Counted from the first letter of the stretch, positions 1-7,862 are shown. The stretch is 49,155 nucleotides of DNA from Gammaproteobacteria bacterium (GCA_029865385.1 JAOUGX010000018.1:1-49155); one strand, 5' to 3'. Made by a program: numbers and translations. The notes: generated by a model from the sequence alone, not told the origin.

Positions 1-102
1 GACCGCGAGAAACATGCCGACGACGGCCGTAAATACTATGAGCATGACGACCCTGGGCTTGGTCAGCTCATAGTAATCACGCCATTCGGCGGTGCTGCTC
101 AT
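1..102 (-). CDS. ctaB: Protoheme IX farnesyltransferase (heme O synthase), N-terminal fragment
   Basis: This is the start of a gene that runs off the left edge; 34 codons are visible. They read MSSTAEWRDYYELTKPRVV followed by a hydrophobic stretch. The YYELTKPRV segment just before the first membrane helix is typical of the CtaB/CyoE family of UbiA-fold prenyltransferases, which add a farnesyl group to heme B to make heme O. It begins 29 bp after the stop of the preceding minus-strand gene and fits as the last visible member of the SURF1-thioredoxin-like-ctaB operon. The heme A synthase gene (ctaA) that usually lies just before ctaB is not there. The family call rests on a short segment but is supported by context. 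Confidence 0.82.
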   Translation of the reverse strand, partial: MSSTAEWRDYYELTKPRVVMLIVFTAVVGMFLAV

Positions 103-131
103 CTGTGCCGTATCCAGTGTCAAAGCCTCTG

Positions 132-707
132 CTAGCCGATCCGCGATAGATCGAACAAGTGCTTGATGTCATCGACCATCTCGCGCGGATCCAGGTCCGA
201 CTTGAAGTACATGACAAGATTTCCGAGTGGGTCAATAAGAAAAAAACCGCCCCGAGGCAAGTTGTCCGGCAATGTGGACTCCAGCTGCTTCGCGAGACTC
301 CTGTTGTGAACGGGCTTCAGGCCGGCCTGTTGTTCATCCGCTAGCACTTTATCGAGCGCCCATTCACCGTGCAAGAAAACCCGCGTGAGGCGGCTCATGT
401 CATTGCCTAGCATCAGCCTGGACTGTCGTTGCGCATAAAGAGCGTCCTGGCACCGGGCAGTACAATCACCGTCGTACACATAGACGAGTAACCATTGCCC
501 GGGCCCAATTCGCAGAATTTCGGGGTACTCATCCGCCAGGTGCCTAATCGGCTCGAGCAACTCTCCGTGATTGCTGCGGGCCGCAGGTGCCAGGCCCTTG
601 CCGCTGTTGTACATCCATGCCGCGAACAGCAACGGCCCGAGGAACAGCGCTGCTATCAACAGCAACTGAAGTCGTGCAGGACCTTTTTTTCGCTCAGCTT
701 GTGTCAT
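132..707 (-). CDS. Membrane-anchored SCO/thioredoxin-like protein of the cytochrome oxidase cluster
   Basis: A 191-residue protein with a basic N-terminus, one membrane segment at about residues 12-32 and a soluble domain presumably outside the membrane. The domain contains C82-TAR-C86, a CxxxC pair like the copper-binding cysteines of SCO proteins, placed after a hydrophobic beta-strand (WLLVYVYDGDC) as in thioredoxin-fold proteins. A late FFLIDPLGNLVM strand resembles the LVDPDG strand of SCO proteins. Proteins of this size between SURF1 and ctaA/ctaB are common in gammaproteobacterial oxidase clusters and are usually left uncharacterised. A role in copper delivery or thiol chemistry during oxidase assembly is inference. 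It overlaps the SURF1 gene by 14 bp, so the two are probably co-translated. Confidence 0.72.
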   Translation of the reverse strand: MTQAERKKGPARLQLLLIAALFLGPLLFAAWMYNSGKGLAPAARSNHGELLEPIRHLADEYPEILRIGPGQWLLVYVYDGDCTARCQDALYAQRQSRLMLGNDMSRLTRVFLHGEWALDKVLADEQQAGLKPVHNRSLAKQLESTLPDNLPRGGFFLIDPLGNLVMYFKSDLDPREMVDDIKHLFDLSRIG

Positions 708-1434
708 GTTTGCGCTTCTTCTTCAATTGCCAGACGAGAATACTCAATACGGCCACCGCCATCGCGAACCATTGAAAAGCATAGCCGTAGTGCATCATCG
801 GCCCCTGCTCGCGCGGCTGCCACTGTCGTAAAAGCGGCTGCGACTCATCCGGGTCGAGCAGCAACACGAAGGGCAACAATTCACGCCCCAATGCCAGCGA
901 CAGCTCCGGCACTTGCGGATAGTTCGCGAGCCTGGGCCAGGCTTCATCATCCGAAAAAGCTTCGCCGGACCGAATGCCGACACGTGGCAGTCGGCCAGCA
1001 CGGCCACGAATCTCAATTCTCGATTCTGCCACTGAGATATCCGGCTGGGCAGTACGATCGGTGCTCGATGCAATCCAGCCCCGATTAACGAGCAACAAAG
1101 GTTGGTCAGCTGCGATTTCAAATGCTGTGATGACGTAGTAGCCGAGCCGGCCGTTGGCGATGATGTTCTCCAGCAGGAATTGCCGGTCGGCGATGAAGCG
1201 TCCCTCTGCGCTGATGCGCTGCGAATCCGCGACCTCGATGCTCTCGACGAGCGGAAGGTAGCCGCCACCCTCCTCGAAGGACTTACGGACAGCGATTTTC
1301 CCGCTCGCCCGGTCCAGCTGCCAGAAACCCAGCGATACGAACAGTGCAACCAGCAACACACCGGCAATCGGTGGTGCGTATCGCCAAAATAGTCCGTCGA
1401 TTTCGTTTCGGCCGTCCACGTTATACTCGGTCAT
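694..1434 (-). CDS. SURF1 family cytochrome oxidase assembly protein
   Basis: 246 residues with the SURF1 architecture: an N-terminal transmembrane helix (about 19-39), a periplasmic domain, and a C-terminal helix (about 216-238). Family signatures are GFWQLDRASGK after the first helix, then a GYYVITAFE / LLVNRGWI block in the middle and a HYGYAFQWFAMA segment at the final helix. SURF1 aids heme A insertion into subunit I of aa3-type oxidases. The gene lies 30 bp from the divergent DUF2909 gene at 1465, so their promoters must share or overlap that short space. It is probably the first gene of the SURF1-thioredoxin-like-ctaB unit. Confidence 0.92.
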   Translation of the reverse strand: MTEYNVDGRNEIDGLFWRYAPPIAGVLLVALFVSLGFWQLDRASGKIAVRKSFEEGGGYLPLVESIEVADSQRISAEGRFIADRQFLLENIIANGRLGYYVITAFEIAADQPLLLVNRGWIASSTDRTAQPDISVAESRIEIRGRAGRLPRVGIRSGEAFSDDEAWPRLANYPQVPELSLALGRELLPFVLLLDPDESQPLLRQWQPREQGPMMHYGYAFQWFAMAVAVLSILVWQLKKKRKHDTS

Positions 1435-1464
1435 CCCGAACGACCTCGCATCAGGAAAGCCAGC

Positions 1465-1659
1465 ATGAAGCTCATTCTACTTCTGATCCTTGCCGCAGTT
1501 ATCGTCAGCCTCGGTTCCGGCCTGATCTTCCTGGTGCGCGACGGCCAGGGTTCTTCGCGTATGTTGACGGCATTAAAAATTCGCGTGGCGTTGTCCGCGT
1601 TGTTGATCGGCCTGTTGGTCCTGTCATGGTTAATGGGTTGGTTAACGCCGCAAGCCTGA
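1465..1659 (+). CDS. DUF2909 twin-transmembrane small protein
   Basis: A 64-residue protein made almost wholly of two membrane helices (about 3-22 and 38-60) joined by a short loop containing RDGQGSSRM. This matches the DUF2909 family of small proteins found in oxidase clusters of gammaproteobacteria; no biochemical function is established to my knowledge. A good Shine-Dalgarno (AGGAAAG) lies 6 bases before the ATG. It reads against the rest of the cluster, divergent from SURF1 and convergent with coxC, and is separated from coxC by a palindromic repeat that probably stops transcription from both sides. Confidence 0.85.
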   Translation: MKLILLLILAAVIVSLGSGLIFLVRDGQGSSRMLTALKIRVALSALLIGLLVLSWLMGWLTPQA

Positions 1660-1686
1660 TGCACGGTCGCCTACAATGGCAGAGCG

Positions 1687-1764
1687 AAAAAGGGGCCGGA
1701 TACCTTTTTCCGTCGGAAAAAGGTATCCGGCCCCTTTTTGAAAAAGGTATCCGGCCCCTTTTCC
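1687..1764. repeat. REP-like palindrome, family A, three units
   Basis: Positions 1687-1712 and 1714-1739 are perfect 26-nt inverted copies around a single base. A third unit in the same orientation as the right arm follows at 1740-1764. The unit core is GGTATCCGGCCCC flanked by A and T runs, so either strand would give a GC-rich stem followed by U residues, the form of a bidirectional intrinsic terminator. It fills the space between the convergent DUF2909 gene (ends 1659) and coxC (stop at 1768). The same core occurs at 34741-34833. Elements of this kind are typical of REP sequences mobilised by RAYT transposases; no such transposase is in the window. Confidence 0.9.
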
Positions 1765-1767
1765 TGT

Positions 1768-2634
1768 TTATAACCAGTAGACAAACACGTACAGGCCGAG
1801 CCACACGACGTCGACGAAGTGCCAGTACCAGGCCGTTGCCTCGAAAGCAAAATGGCTGTTCGGCGTGAAATGCCCCTTCATGACCCGCAGCCATACGATC
1901 AGCAACATGATCGCGCCTATGGTCACGTGCATGCCGTGAAAACCGGTCAGCATGAAAAACGTCGAACCATAGATTCCCGTGGTCAGCTTCAGGTTCATGT
2001 GCTGGTAGGCTTCGACGTACTCCTCCGCCTGTAGGAAGACGAAGATAAAGCCGAGGATAAAAGTCGCAGCCAGGAAGAACTTGAGCAGGCCGCGGCGATT
2101 TTCGATAAGCGCGTGATGGGCGATAGTGACGGTAACGCTGCTGCTTAACAGCAAAGCGGTATTGACCAGCGGCAGTCCAAAGGGCCCCATCTTAATGAAT
2201 TCGCCGCCGACGTTGCCCGGACCATTGGTCGGCCACACGTTCTCGAATCCACTCCACAGCAGCAGGTTCGTGAAGAAATTGTTGCTGCTGCCGCCGAGCC
2301 ACGGCACGGACATGTTACGTGCGTAGTACAAGGCACCAAAAAAAGCCGAGAAGAACATGACTTCCGAGAAAATGAACCAGAACATGCCCATGCGGAAAGA
2401 CATATCGACCTGGCCGTTGTACAGGCCACCGACGCTCTCGGAAATGACGTTGCTGAACCAGCCGAAGAGCATGAACACTACAACGGCAACGCCGCTCATC
2501 ATGATCCAGAACCCGGGGGCAGACCCGTTCAGCCAGGAGGAAAAACCCACCATCAATAGCAGAAGGCCTATCGAGCCGACAATCGGCCAGTGGCTTTCGT
2601 GGGGTACGTAATAGTGGTCTGCAGTTTGTGACAT
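1768..2634 (-). CDS. coxC: Cytochrome c oxidase subunit III
   Basis: 288 residues, polytopic, seven predicted membrane helices. Family features include HYYVPHESHWPIVGS at the N-terminus, the SEVMFFSAFF segment, the GFHGMHVTIG helix with paired histidines, and the terminal HFVDVVWLGLYVFVYWL. Subunit III stabilises subunit I and the proton-uptake path in aa3 oxidases. It lies 18 bp downstream of cox11 in the same orientation, giving the common order coxB-coxA-(small)-cox11-coxC. A REP-like palindrome starts three bases beyond its stop codon. The length is slightly above the bacterial minimum because of a loop near residues 105-135. Confidence 0.96.
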   Translation of the reverse strand: MSQTADHYYVPHESHWPIVGSIGLLLLMVGFSSWLNGSAPGFWIMMSGVAVVVFMLFGWFSNVISESVGGLYNGQVDMSFRMGMFWFIFSEVMFFSAFFGALYYARNMSVPWLGGSSNNFFTNLLLWSGFENVWPTNGPGNVGGEFIKMGPFGLPLVNTALLLSSSVTVTIAHHALIENRRGLLKFFLAATFILGFIFVFLQAEEYVEAYQHMNLKLTTGIYGSTFFMLTGFHGMHVTIGAIMLLIVWLRVMKGHFTPNSHFAFEATAWYWHFVDVVWLGLYVFVYWL

Positions 2635-2652
2635 GGCGAGTCCGGAAACGGG

Positions 2653-3240
2653 TTATTGAGTGGAGTGCGTGTTGTGAGACAACTCCGAAGAATTATCCGA
2701 GAGTCTTTCGGTGTCGAAAAAAGTGTAGGACAGCGTGATCGTATCGATGTAATCCGGAAGATCAGAATCGACTATGAATCTGACCGGCATCTGCTTCTCC
2801 TCACCAGGAGCGAACTCCTGTGTTGTGAAACAAAAGCATTCGAGTTTTTTGAAATACCTGGCGGCCTGTTGCGGCGCTACACTTGGTACAGCCTGTGCTA
2901 TCTTACTTTTCGCTGCCAGGTTCTTCGCAACAAAGGTCGCGTCGTAAAGGACTCCCGGATTAACGGTGATGCCATCGGTCTTGGCGCGAAATTCCCAGGG
3001 CGCGTATTCGTTCACGGTCGTTACAAACTCCAGCCGTATCTGCCGGCTTTCATCCGCCTCAATTTCAACCTCGGCAGCACTGCTGTTTGTCTTGCCGCCA
3101 AGTCCTGTGACTTCGCAGAAAACATCGTACAACGGCGGCAACACCAGAAAACCGAAAGCGAACATGCCGACAGCCATGATCGCGAGTTTCCAGCTCAGCG
3201 ATCGGCCTGACGAATTCTTGCCCTGTATTTCGGTCTTCAT
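2653..3240 (-). CDS. ctaG: Cytochrome c oxidase assembly protein Cox11/CtaG (copper chaperone for CuB)
   Basis: 195 residues: a cytoplasmic tail, one membrane helix (about 16-37, followed by [17 protein letters not shown]) and an immunoglobulin-like periplasmic domain. The copper motif C135-F-C137-F lies in [11 protein letters not shown], with a further conserved cysteine at residue 42. Cox11 delivers copper to the CuB centre of subunit I. It is preceded by a 37-codon gene ending six bases upstream and followed closely by coxC, consistent with one transcript from coxB onward. Confidence 0.95.
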   Translation of the reverse strand: MKTEIQGKNSSGRSLSWKLAIMAVGMFAFGFLVLPPLYDVFCEVTGLGGKTNSSAAEVEIEADESRQIRLEFVTTVNEYAPWEFRAKTDGITVNPGVLYDATFVAKNLAAKSKIAQAVPSVAPQQAARYFKKLECFCFTTQEFAPGEEKQMPVRFIVDSDLPDYIDTITLSYTFFDTERLSDNSSELSHNTHSTQ

Positions 3241-3246
3241 GAGGCG

Positions 3247-3360
3247 CTACGCGCGGAGCACGCCAAGCAGGATGAAGCCGAGATAAAAGAACACGGCAAC
3301 GCCGGCAAGTATCAGCGCCGTCTTGCGGATACCCCGCTTGTTGCCGGCATCGTCGTTCAC
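3247..3360 (-). CDS. Small single-helix cytochrome oxidase assembly-type protein
   Basis: A 37-codon gene starting with GTG. It begins VNDDAGNKRGIRKT and continues into one hydrophobic helix of about 20 residues (ALILAGVAVFFYLGFILL) ending VLRA. Its start overlaps the coxA stop in the sequence GTGA, a 4-nt overlap implying translational coupling, and it ends 6 bp before the cox11 start. Very short single-helix proteins with a basic N-terminus are known at this position (between coxA and cox11) in many proteobacteria under the name cytochrome oxidase small assembly protein. Placement, coupling and sequence style all fit, but the function is by analogy only. Confidence 0.72.
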   Translation of the reverse strand: MNDDAGNKRGIRKTALILAGVAVFFYLGFILLGVLRA

Positions 3361-4964
3361 GAAAAGGCGACCTCCGCGGCGACTTTCGGCGGATCATTGA
3401 ACGTGTGGTACGGGGCTGGCGACGGCACGGTCCATTCGAGGCCTTTCGGATGCTCCCAGACTTCGCTGCTGGCCTTCGCGCCCTGCTTTCGCACGCACTG
3501 GATGACAACGTACACGAACAATAGCTGTGAGAGACCAAAACCTATTGCGCCGATGCTGGCGATGGAATTGAAGTCGGTAAACTGGGTTGAATAGTCCGGA
3601 ATCCGTCGCGGCATGCCGGCCAGCCCGAGGAAGTGCATTGGGAAAAAAGTGACGTTGACAAAAATTGTCGACAACCAGAAATGCACCTGACCGAGTTTCT
3701 CGTTGTACATGTGCCCTGTCCATTTCGGCAGCCAGTAGTAGACTGCTGCCATAATCGCAAAAATCGATCCCGGCACCAGTACGTAGTGGAAGTGAGCTAC
3801 GACGAAATACGAATCGTGGTACTGAATGTCGGAAGATACGACGGCCAGCATCAGTCCGGAAAAGCCACCGATCGTGAACAGGAACAGGAAGGCCAGCGAG
3901 AACAACATAGGCGTCTCGAAAGTCATCGCCCCCTTCCACATCGTCGCCGTCCAGTTGAACACTTTTACGCCTGTCGGCACGGCGATGAGCATCGTGGCAA
4001 ACATGAAGAACAGTTGGCCTGTAAGCGGCATGCCAACGGTGAACATATGGTGTGCCCAGACGATGAACGACAGGAAGGCGATACTCGATGCGGCGTAAAC
4101 CATCGAGTCGTGGCCGAACAGCGGTTTGCGCGCAAAAGTCGGGATGATCTCGGACACGACGCCGAAAGCCGGCAGGATCATGATGTAGACCTCGGGATGA
4201 CCGAAGAACCAGAAGATGTGCTGGAACATCACCGGGTCACCGCCGCCTGCGGCCAGGAAGAAACTGGTGCCGAAGAACTGGTCGGTCAGCAACATCGTGA
4301 CTGCGCCTGCGAGAACCGGCATCACGGCGATCAGCAGGTAAGCGGTAATCAGCCAGGTCCAGACGAACATCGGCATTTTCAGCAAGGTCATGTCCGGCGT
4401 GCGCATGTTGATGATGGTAACGATCACGTTGATTGCGCCCATGATCGATGACAGGCCCATCAGGTGAACCGAGAAAATCAGGAACGGAAACGCGTCGCCG
4501 GTCTGCAGCACGAGTGGCGGATACATGGTCCAGCCACCCGCCGGTGCGCCGCCCGGCATGAACAGCGTCGCCAGCAGCATGCTGAAGGCAACCGGCAGGA
4601 TCCAGAACGACCAGTTGTTCATTCGCGGCAGCGCCATGTCCGGCGCGCCGATCATCATCGGGATCATCCAGTTGGCAAGGCCGACGAAAGCCGGCATCAC
4701 GGCACCGAAAACCATGATGAGCGCGTGCATCGTCGTCATCTGGTTGAAAAAGTTCGGTGCAACGAACTGCAGGCCCGGGGTAAACAGCTCGGACCGGATG
4801 ATCAGCGCCATGAACCCGCCGGTAAAGAACATGAGGCCGCTGAACACCAGGTACATCGTGCCGATGTCCTTGTGGTTGGTGGCGTACAGCCAGCGCTTCA
4901 GGCCCTTGGCCGGGCCGTGGTGATCGTGATCATGCTCGTTGGCAGCGGTAACCGCACTACTCAT
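3357..4964 (-). CDS. coxA: Cytochrome c oxidase subunit I (aa3 type)
   Basis: 535 residues, twelve predicted helices. Visible ligands and motifs: H80 (low-spin heme ligand, in TTMHALIM); GHPEVY at 255-260, giving CuB ligand H256, the D-channel glutamate E258 of A1-type enzymes and the cross-linked tyrosine Y260; CuB ligands H305-H306 in WAHHMF; the K-channel lysine K334 in PTGVKVF; and H391/H393 in VAHFHYVL for the high-spin and low-spin hemes. This is the catalytic oxygen-reducing subunit, proton-pumping A1 class. A histidine-rich N-terminus (HDHDHH at 11-16) is unusual but harmless. It lies 57 bp downstream of coxB, and its stop overlaps the next small gene. Confidence 0.98.
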   Translation of the reverse strand: MSSAVTAANEHDHDHHGPAKGLKRWLYATNHKDIGTMYLVFSGLMFFTGGFMALIIRSELFTPGLQFVAPNFFNQMTTMHALIMVFGAVMPAFVGLANWMIPMMIGAPDMALPRMNNWSFWILPVAFSMLLATLFMPGGAPAGGWTMYPPLVLQTGDAFPFLIFSVHLMGLSSIMGAINVIVTIINMRTPDMTLLKMPMFVWTWLITAYLLIAVMPVLAGAVTMLLTDQFFGTSFFLAAGGGDPVMFQHIFWFFGHPEVYIMILPAFGVVSEIIPTFARKPLFGHDSMVYAASSIAFLSFIVWAHHMFTVGMPLTGQLFFMFATMLIAVPTGVKVFNWTATMWKGAMTFETPMLFSLAFLFLFTIGGFSGLMLAVVSSDIQYHDSYFVVAHFHYVLVPGSIFAIMAAVYYWLPKWTGHMYNEKLGQVHFWLSTIFVNVTFFPMHFLGLAGMPRRIPDYSTQFTDFNSIASIGAIGFGLSQLLFVYVVIQCVRKQGAKASSEVWEHPKGLEWTVPSPAPYHTFNDPPKVAAEVAFS

Positions 4965-5021
4965 TATCTATTTCTCCGTATGCAAACGACGTAATTGTGG
5001 CGTGTTCGCAAAAAATCAAAT

Positions 5022-5828
5022 CTATTTCGCTGTCGCGACCTTCGCTTCGGCGCTTTTCTGGCCGTCCAGCCAGGCCTGGTATTCGTCCTGCTCCAGGACC
5101 TCGACGACGATAGGCATGTAACCGTGGTCCATGCCGCAAAGTTCGGCACACTGGCCTCGATAAACACCACTCTGTTCAGCACGAAAAAACGTTTCGTTGA
5201 TGAAACCCGGTATGGCGTCCTTCTTGACGGCGAGATCGGGCACCCACCACGCGTGCAGCACATCGTTCGAAGTGAGCAGGATTCTTACTTTTGCGCCCTT
5301 GGGCACGACCAGCCGCCGGTCGACATCCAGCAGGTAGTTTTCGACGGTGAACGGATCGATGCCGGAGTTCTTGCGCCTTGCGTCAGCACTGGTGCGGGCG
5401 AGGCTGCTGTAGAACGCAACGTCCTCTCCCTGGTATGCGTAATGCCACCGCCACTGATAACCGGTCACGACCACGGTCATGTCCGGCTTGCGGCCGTCTT
5501 CCAATTTGACCAGCGTCTCGGCTGCGGGAATCGCCATCAATAACAGGATGATGATCGGAATAGTCGTCCAGATGACTTCCGCGGCCATGCTGTGCGAAAA
5601 CTTCGCAGGCTCGGCGCCGAGCGATTTTCTGTGCCGGATGAGCGACCAGATCATCGCGCCGAACACGACAGCACCAATCGCCACGCACCAGTAAAACACC
5701 TGCATATGCAGGTCGTAGGTCTGGACACTTAACTCAGTCACGCCGCGCGGCATGTTGAGCGCCCAATCGGCCTTCGCGCTGCCGGCCACGATCAACCCGG
5801 CCACGCTAAGACAGGTTCTTCGAATCAT
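5022..5828 (-). CDS. coxB: Cytochrome c oxidase subunit II
   Basis: 268 residues: a signal-like N-terminus, two membrane helices (about 43-64 and 86-105) and a periplasmic cupredoxin domain. The CuA centre is complete: H192 in LHAWWVP, then C227, C231, H235 and M238 in CAELCGMDHGYMP. The aromatic electron-entry patch is visible as YQWRWHY at 124-130. There is no C-terminal cytochrome c fusion, so electrons come from a separate cytochrome c. It is the first gene of the oxidase operon, with 324 bp of non-coding DNA upstream. Confidence 0.97.
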   Translation of the reverse strand: MIRRTCLSVAGLIVAGSAKADWALNMPRGVTELSVQTYDLHMQVFYWCVAIGAVVFGAMIWSLIRHRKSLGAEPAKFSHSMAAEVIWTTIPIIILLLMAIPAAETLVKLEDGRKPDMTVVVTGYQWRWHYAYQGEDVAFYSSLARTSADARRKNSGIDPFTVENYLLDVDRRLVVPKGAKVRILLTSNDVLHAWWVPDLAVKKDAIPGFINETFFRAEQSGVYRGQCAELCGMDHGYMPIVVEVLEQDEYQAWLDGQKSAEAKVATAK

Positions 5829-6152
5829 TGATTAATCACCCTGCGGTCAAATGAGCCGCATTCCAGTATTGTCCCAACTGTCTGTTTCGAAAGGCAATCT
5901 GTGCCAGGCGCAGGATTCACGACGATGGTCGCAGCAGTCAATGCCGGCGATCATGTCCGAAACGACGGGATACCGGGGTTGGCTTCAGGCCTTGCTATGC
6001 TGTTTCTTGGGATTGCCGGTCAAAAAAGCCTGCGAAGTGTACTGAAAGCGCTCCGGCCATGCAAACAATCCGATCCGAGGCGACAATAAAAAAGGTCATG
6101 AAAACAAAGGCCTACAGGTATCGTGCTGGCGAAACCCGATGCCAGGCACGGT
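5829..6152 (-). other. Non-coding spacer upstream of coxB
   Basis: 324 bp between the bioC-like stop and the coxB start, both genes reading left. I find no convincing gene here. It is the only place for a promoter of the coxB-coxA-cox11-coxC unit; one candidate is listed at 6036-6064. No repeat, tRNA or obvious operator dyad was seen. Confidence 0.5.
6036..6064 (-). promoter_or_regulatory. Candidate sigma-70 promoter for coxB
   Basis: On the minus strand, TTGCAT (6064-6059) and TACACT (6041-6036) are separated by 17 bases. Both hexamers are imperfect. The predicted start would leave a leader of about 200 nt before coxB. It is offered because it is the best spaced pair I saw in the spacer. 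Confidence 0.3.
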
Positions 6153-7013
6153 TCAGCGCCGGCGACGCCCGATTCCGCCGGCAGCTACACGGTATTCGCC
6201 AGCGACCGGCGCCGGTCCATCGCCCCAGGCGTGCCCGTAAACGAGTTCAAGTGTGACCTTGAAAGGCAGCACCGCCCCGTTACCCGTCAGCCGGTCTCGC
6301 AGTGCCCGGACCCTGCCCTTACCGCTAAGGGTACGCCTGCGCGACCGCAGGCTGTTGCCGGCTGCTGCGTTTCTCAGGTCGCGGAATAGCCGATCCGGAT
6401 CGCGGTACTCCAGGGAAAGCGTGTCGACATCCAGCACCGGGTCGCGAAGGCGGCTTTTCACCAGCTCGTCGCCGACGATGTGCATGTCGGGGAACACGCG
6501 GACACTGTTCTCCGACGATTGATCGCACAATTCGCGGAAGCTGTCCGGGCCGAGCGTCGAAAAGACGAACAGACCACCCTTACGCAGTGCTCTTGCGATT
6601 TCCGCAAAACACGCCGGCAGGTCATCGATCCACGGCAGCAGCAGGTTCGCATAGACGAGATCAACGCTGCCATCGGCAACCGGCAGCCTCATCGCATCTG
6701 CCTGTATATCGTCAACTCTTGAAAACCAGGAACGATTGCGCCTGGCCTGAAGCAGCATCGATCTGGACTGATCGAGCCCGAAAACCAGCGCAGCACGGAA
6801 ACGTTTCTTCAAGAGCGGATGATCCCGGCCGGTCGCTGAGCCGAGATTGAGGACGCAAGCGGCATCGATCTGCATTGGCAACAGGCGATCGAACAGACCT
6901 GCGGCTGTATGCCGGTGTACGAAATCTGCCGAGTTGAAGTTTGACGCGGCCCGCTCGAAGCGGCGCTGTACATCTTGGCGTTTCAGTGCGCCGGGCAGGT
7001 CATTCATGAGCAA
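6153..7013 (-). CDS. bioC: BioC-like SAM-dependent methyltransferase (malonyl-ACP O-methyltransferase family)
   Basis: 286 residues with a Rossmann methyltransferase domain. The N-terminus (DVQRRFERAASNFNSADFVHR) is the usual entry to BioC/NDUFAF5-type enzymes. Motif I is LNLGSATG at about residues 55-62, where most relatives have DxGCGTG. The second-strand acidic residue is in FGLDQSRSML, and a post-motif VYANLLLPWIDDLPACFAEIARALRKGG block follows. The C-terminal LELVYGHAWG is typical of the family. BioC methylates malonyl-ACP to start pimelate synthesis for biotin. No other biotin gene is nearby, so a different methyl acceptor is possible. It is divergent from comF across 54 bp. Confidence 0.62.
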   Translation of the reverse strand: MLMNDLPGALKRQDVQRRFERAASNFNSADFVHRHTAAGLFDRLLPMQIDAACVLNLGSATGRDHPLLKKRFRAALVFGLDQSRSMLLQARRNRSWFSRVDDIQADAMRLPVADGSVDLVYANLLLPWIDDLPACFAEIARALRKGGLFVFSTLGPDSFRELCDQSSENSVRVFPDMHIVGDELVKSRLRDPVLDVDTLSLEYRDPDRLFRDLRNAAAGNSLRSRRRTLSGKGRVRALRDRLTGNGAVLPFKVTLELVYGHAWGDGPAPVAGEYRVAAGGIGRRRR

Positions 7014-7067
7014 AGGATATGATGAATCCGGCGTTGCGGCGAGATAAACACAGCAAGTTGTGCAGAT

Positions 7068-7829
7068 ATGTCAGGCGAAGCGCGTCGTGCGGGCGGGCAA
7101 GGTCAGTGCATGTTGCTTCTGTCAGGAAAGGAACGGCTGCGATGGTGTTTTTCCAAACTGCGTAGCAGCCTGATACCCGATCGTTGTGCTCTGTGCGGTT
7201 CAGGTGAGCCTTACGGAACGATTTGCAATAGATGCCTAGCCGCGTTGCCGGTCGCCGACGCCGCATGCCGGCGATGCGCGGTTCCGCTGGCAGCAGCACA
7301 AGCGGCGGCAACAGACTGCGGGCCTTGCCAGGCAAAGCCACCCGTGTTCACGCGGGCCTTTTCTGCCGTCAACTATGCTTTCCCGATCGACGCCGCACTC
7401 AAGGCTTTCAAGTTCCACGGCCGGCTTTACTATGCGCCGGCTTTCGCGTCACTGCTGTTGCCACTATTGAACAGCGGCTTTATCGATGCCGATGCACTTG
7501 TCCCGGTTCCGTTGCATCGCTGGCGACACGCACGTCGCGGATTCAATCAGGCAACGGAAATCTGTCGGATTCTGGCGGGCCAAAGTGGAATCCCGATGTA
7601 CCGGCCGGTCAGCAGGATTCGTCCCACGCGATCGCAATCCGGGCTCACTGCTGCCGCAAGGCACAGTAATCTGAAAAATGCTTTCATGGTTTGCGAAACG
7701 CTTCGTTGCCGCCACCCGGTGATCATCGACGATGTCATGACGACTGGCGAAACCTGCAACCAGATTGCGCGCGTGCTGATCGGGGCGGGTGCGGAGTCGG
7801 TCGGCGTGCTTGTCATCGCGCGGGCATAG
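7068..7829 (+). CDS. comF: ComF family phosphoribosyltransferase-like protein
   Basis: 253 residues. The N-terminal part has a four-cysteine zinc-finger-like double CxxC unit (CALCGSGEPYGTICNRC, then CRRC and CGPC). The C-terminal part is a type I phosphoribosyltransferase domain with the PRPP loop VIIDDVMTTGET near residue 220 and the RGFNQATEI segment. ComF proteins act in uptake of transforming DNA, though many homologues have no tested role. Competence is plausible because the strain also has a type IV pilus assembly operon at 24.9-29.9 kb. A start at the internal ATG at 7110 (MLLLSGKERL) is also possible. It converges on ubiA, with a REP-like repeat between. Confidence 0.85.
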   Translation: MSGEARRAGGQGQCMLLLSGKERLRWCFSKLRSSLIPDRCALCGSGEPYGTICNRCLAALPVADAACRRCAVPLAAAQAAATDCGPCQAKPPVFTRAFSAVNYAFPIDAALKAFKFHGRLYYAPAFASLLLPLLNSGFIDADALVPVPLHRWRHARRGFNQATEICRILAGQSGIPMYRPVSRIRPTRSQSGLTAAARHSNLKNAFMVCETLRCRHPVIIDDVMTTGETCNQIARVLIGAGAESVGVLVIARA

Positions 7830-7839
7830 CACGATAGAG

Positions 7840-7862
7840 GTCGCCTGCAGTGCAGGCTCCTG
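7840..7862. repeat. REP-like palindrome, family B, single copy
   Basis: A 23-bp element with the palindrome GCCTGCAGTGCAGGC inside the longer form GTCGCCTGC...GCAGGCTCCTG. It lies in the 36-bp gap between the convergent comF and ubiA genes. Near-identical units occur at 21035-21100 and 21174-21192. The stem could stop transcription from both sides, but no long T run follows. Confidence 0.8.

Noticed and set aside
3633-4451. A 272-codon plus-strand open frame
   Set aside because: It is antisense to coxA and very rich in H, R, D and E; no protein-like hydrophobic pattern.
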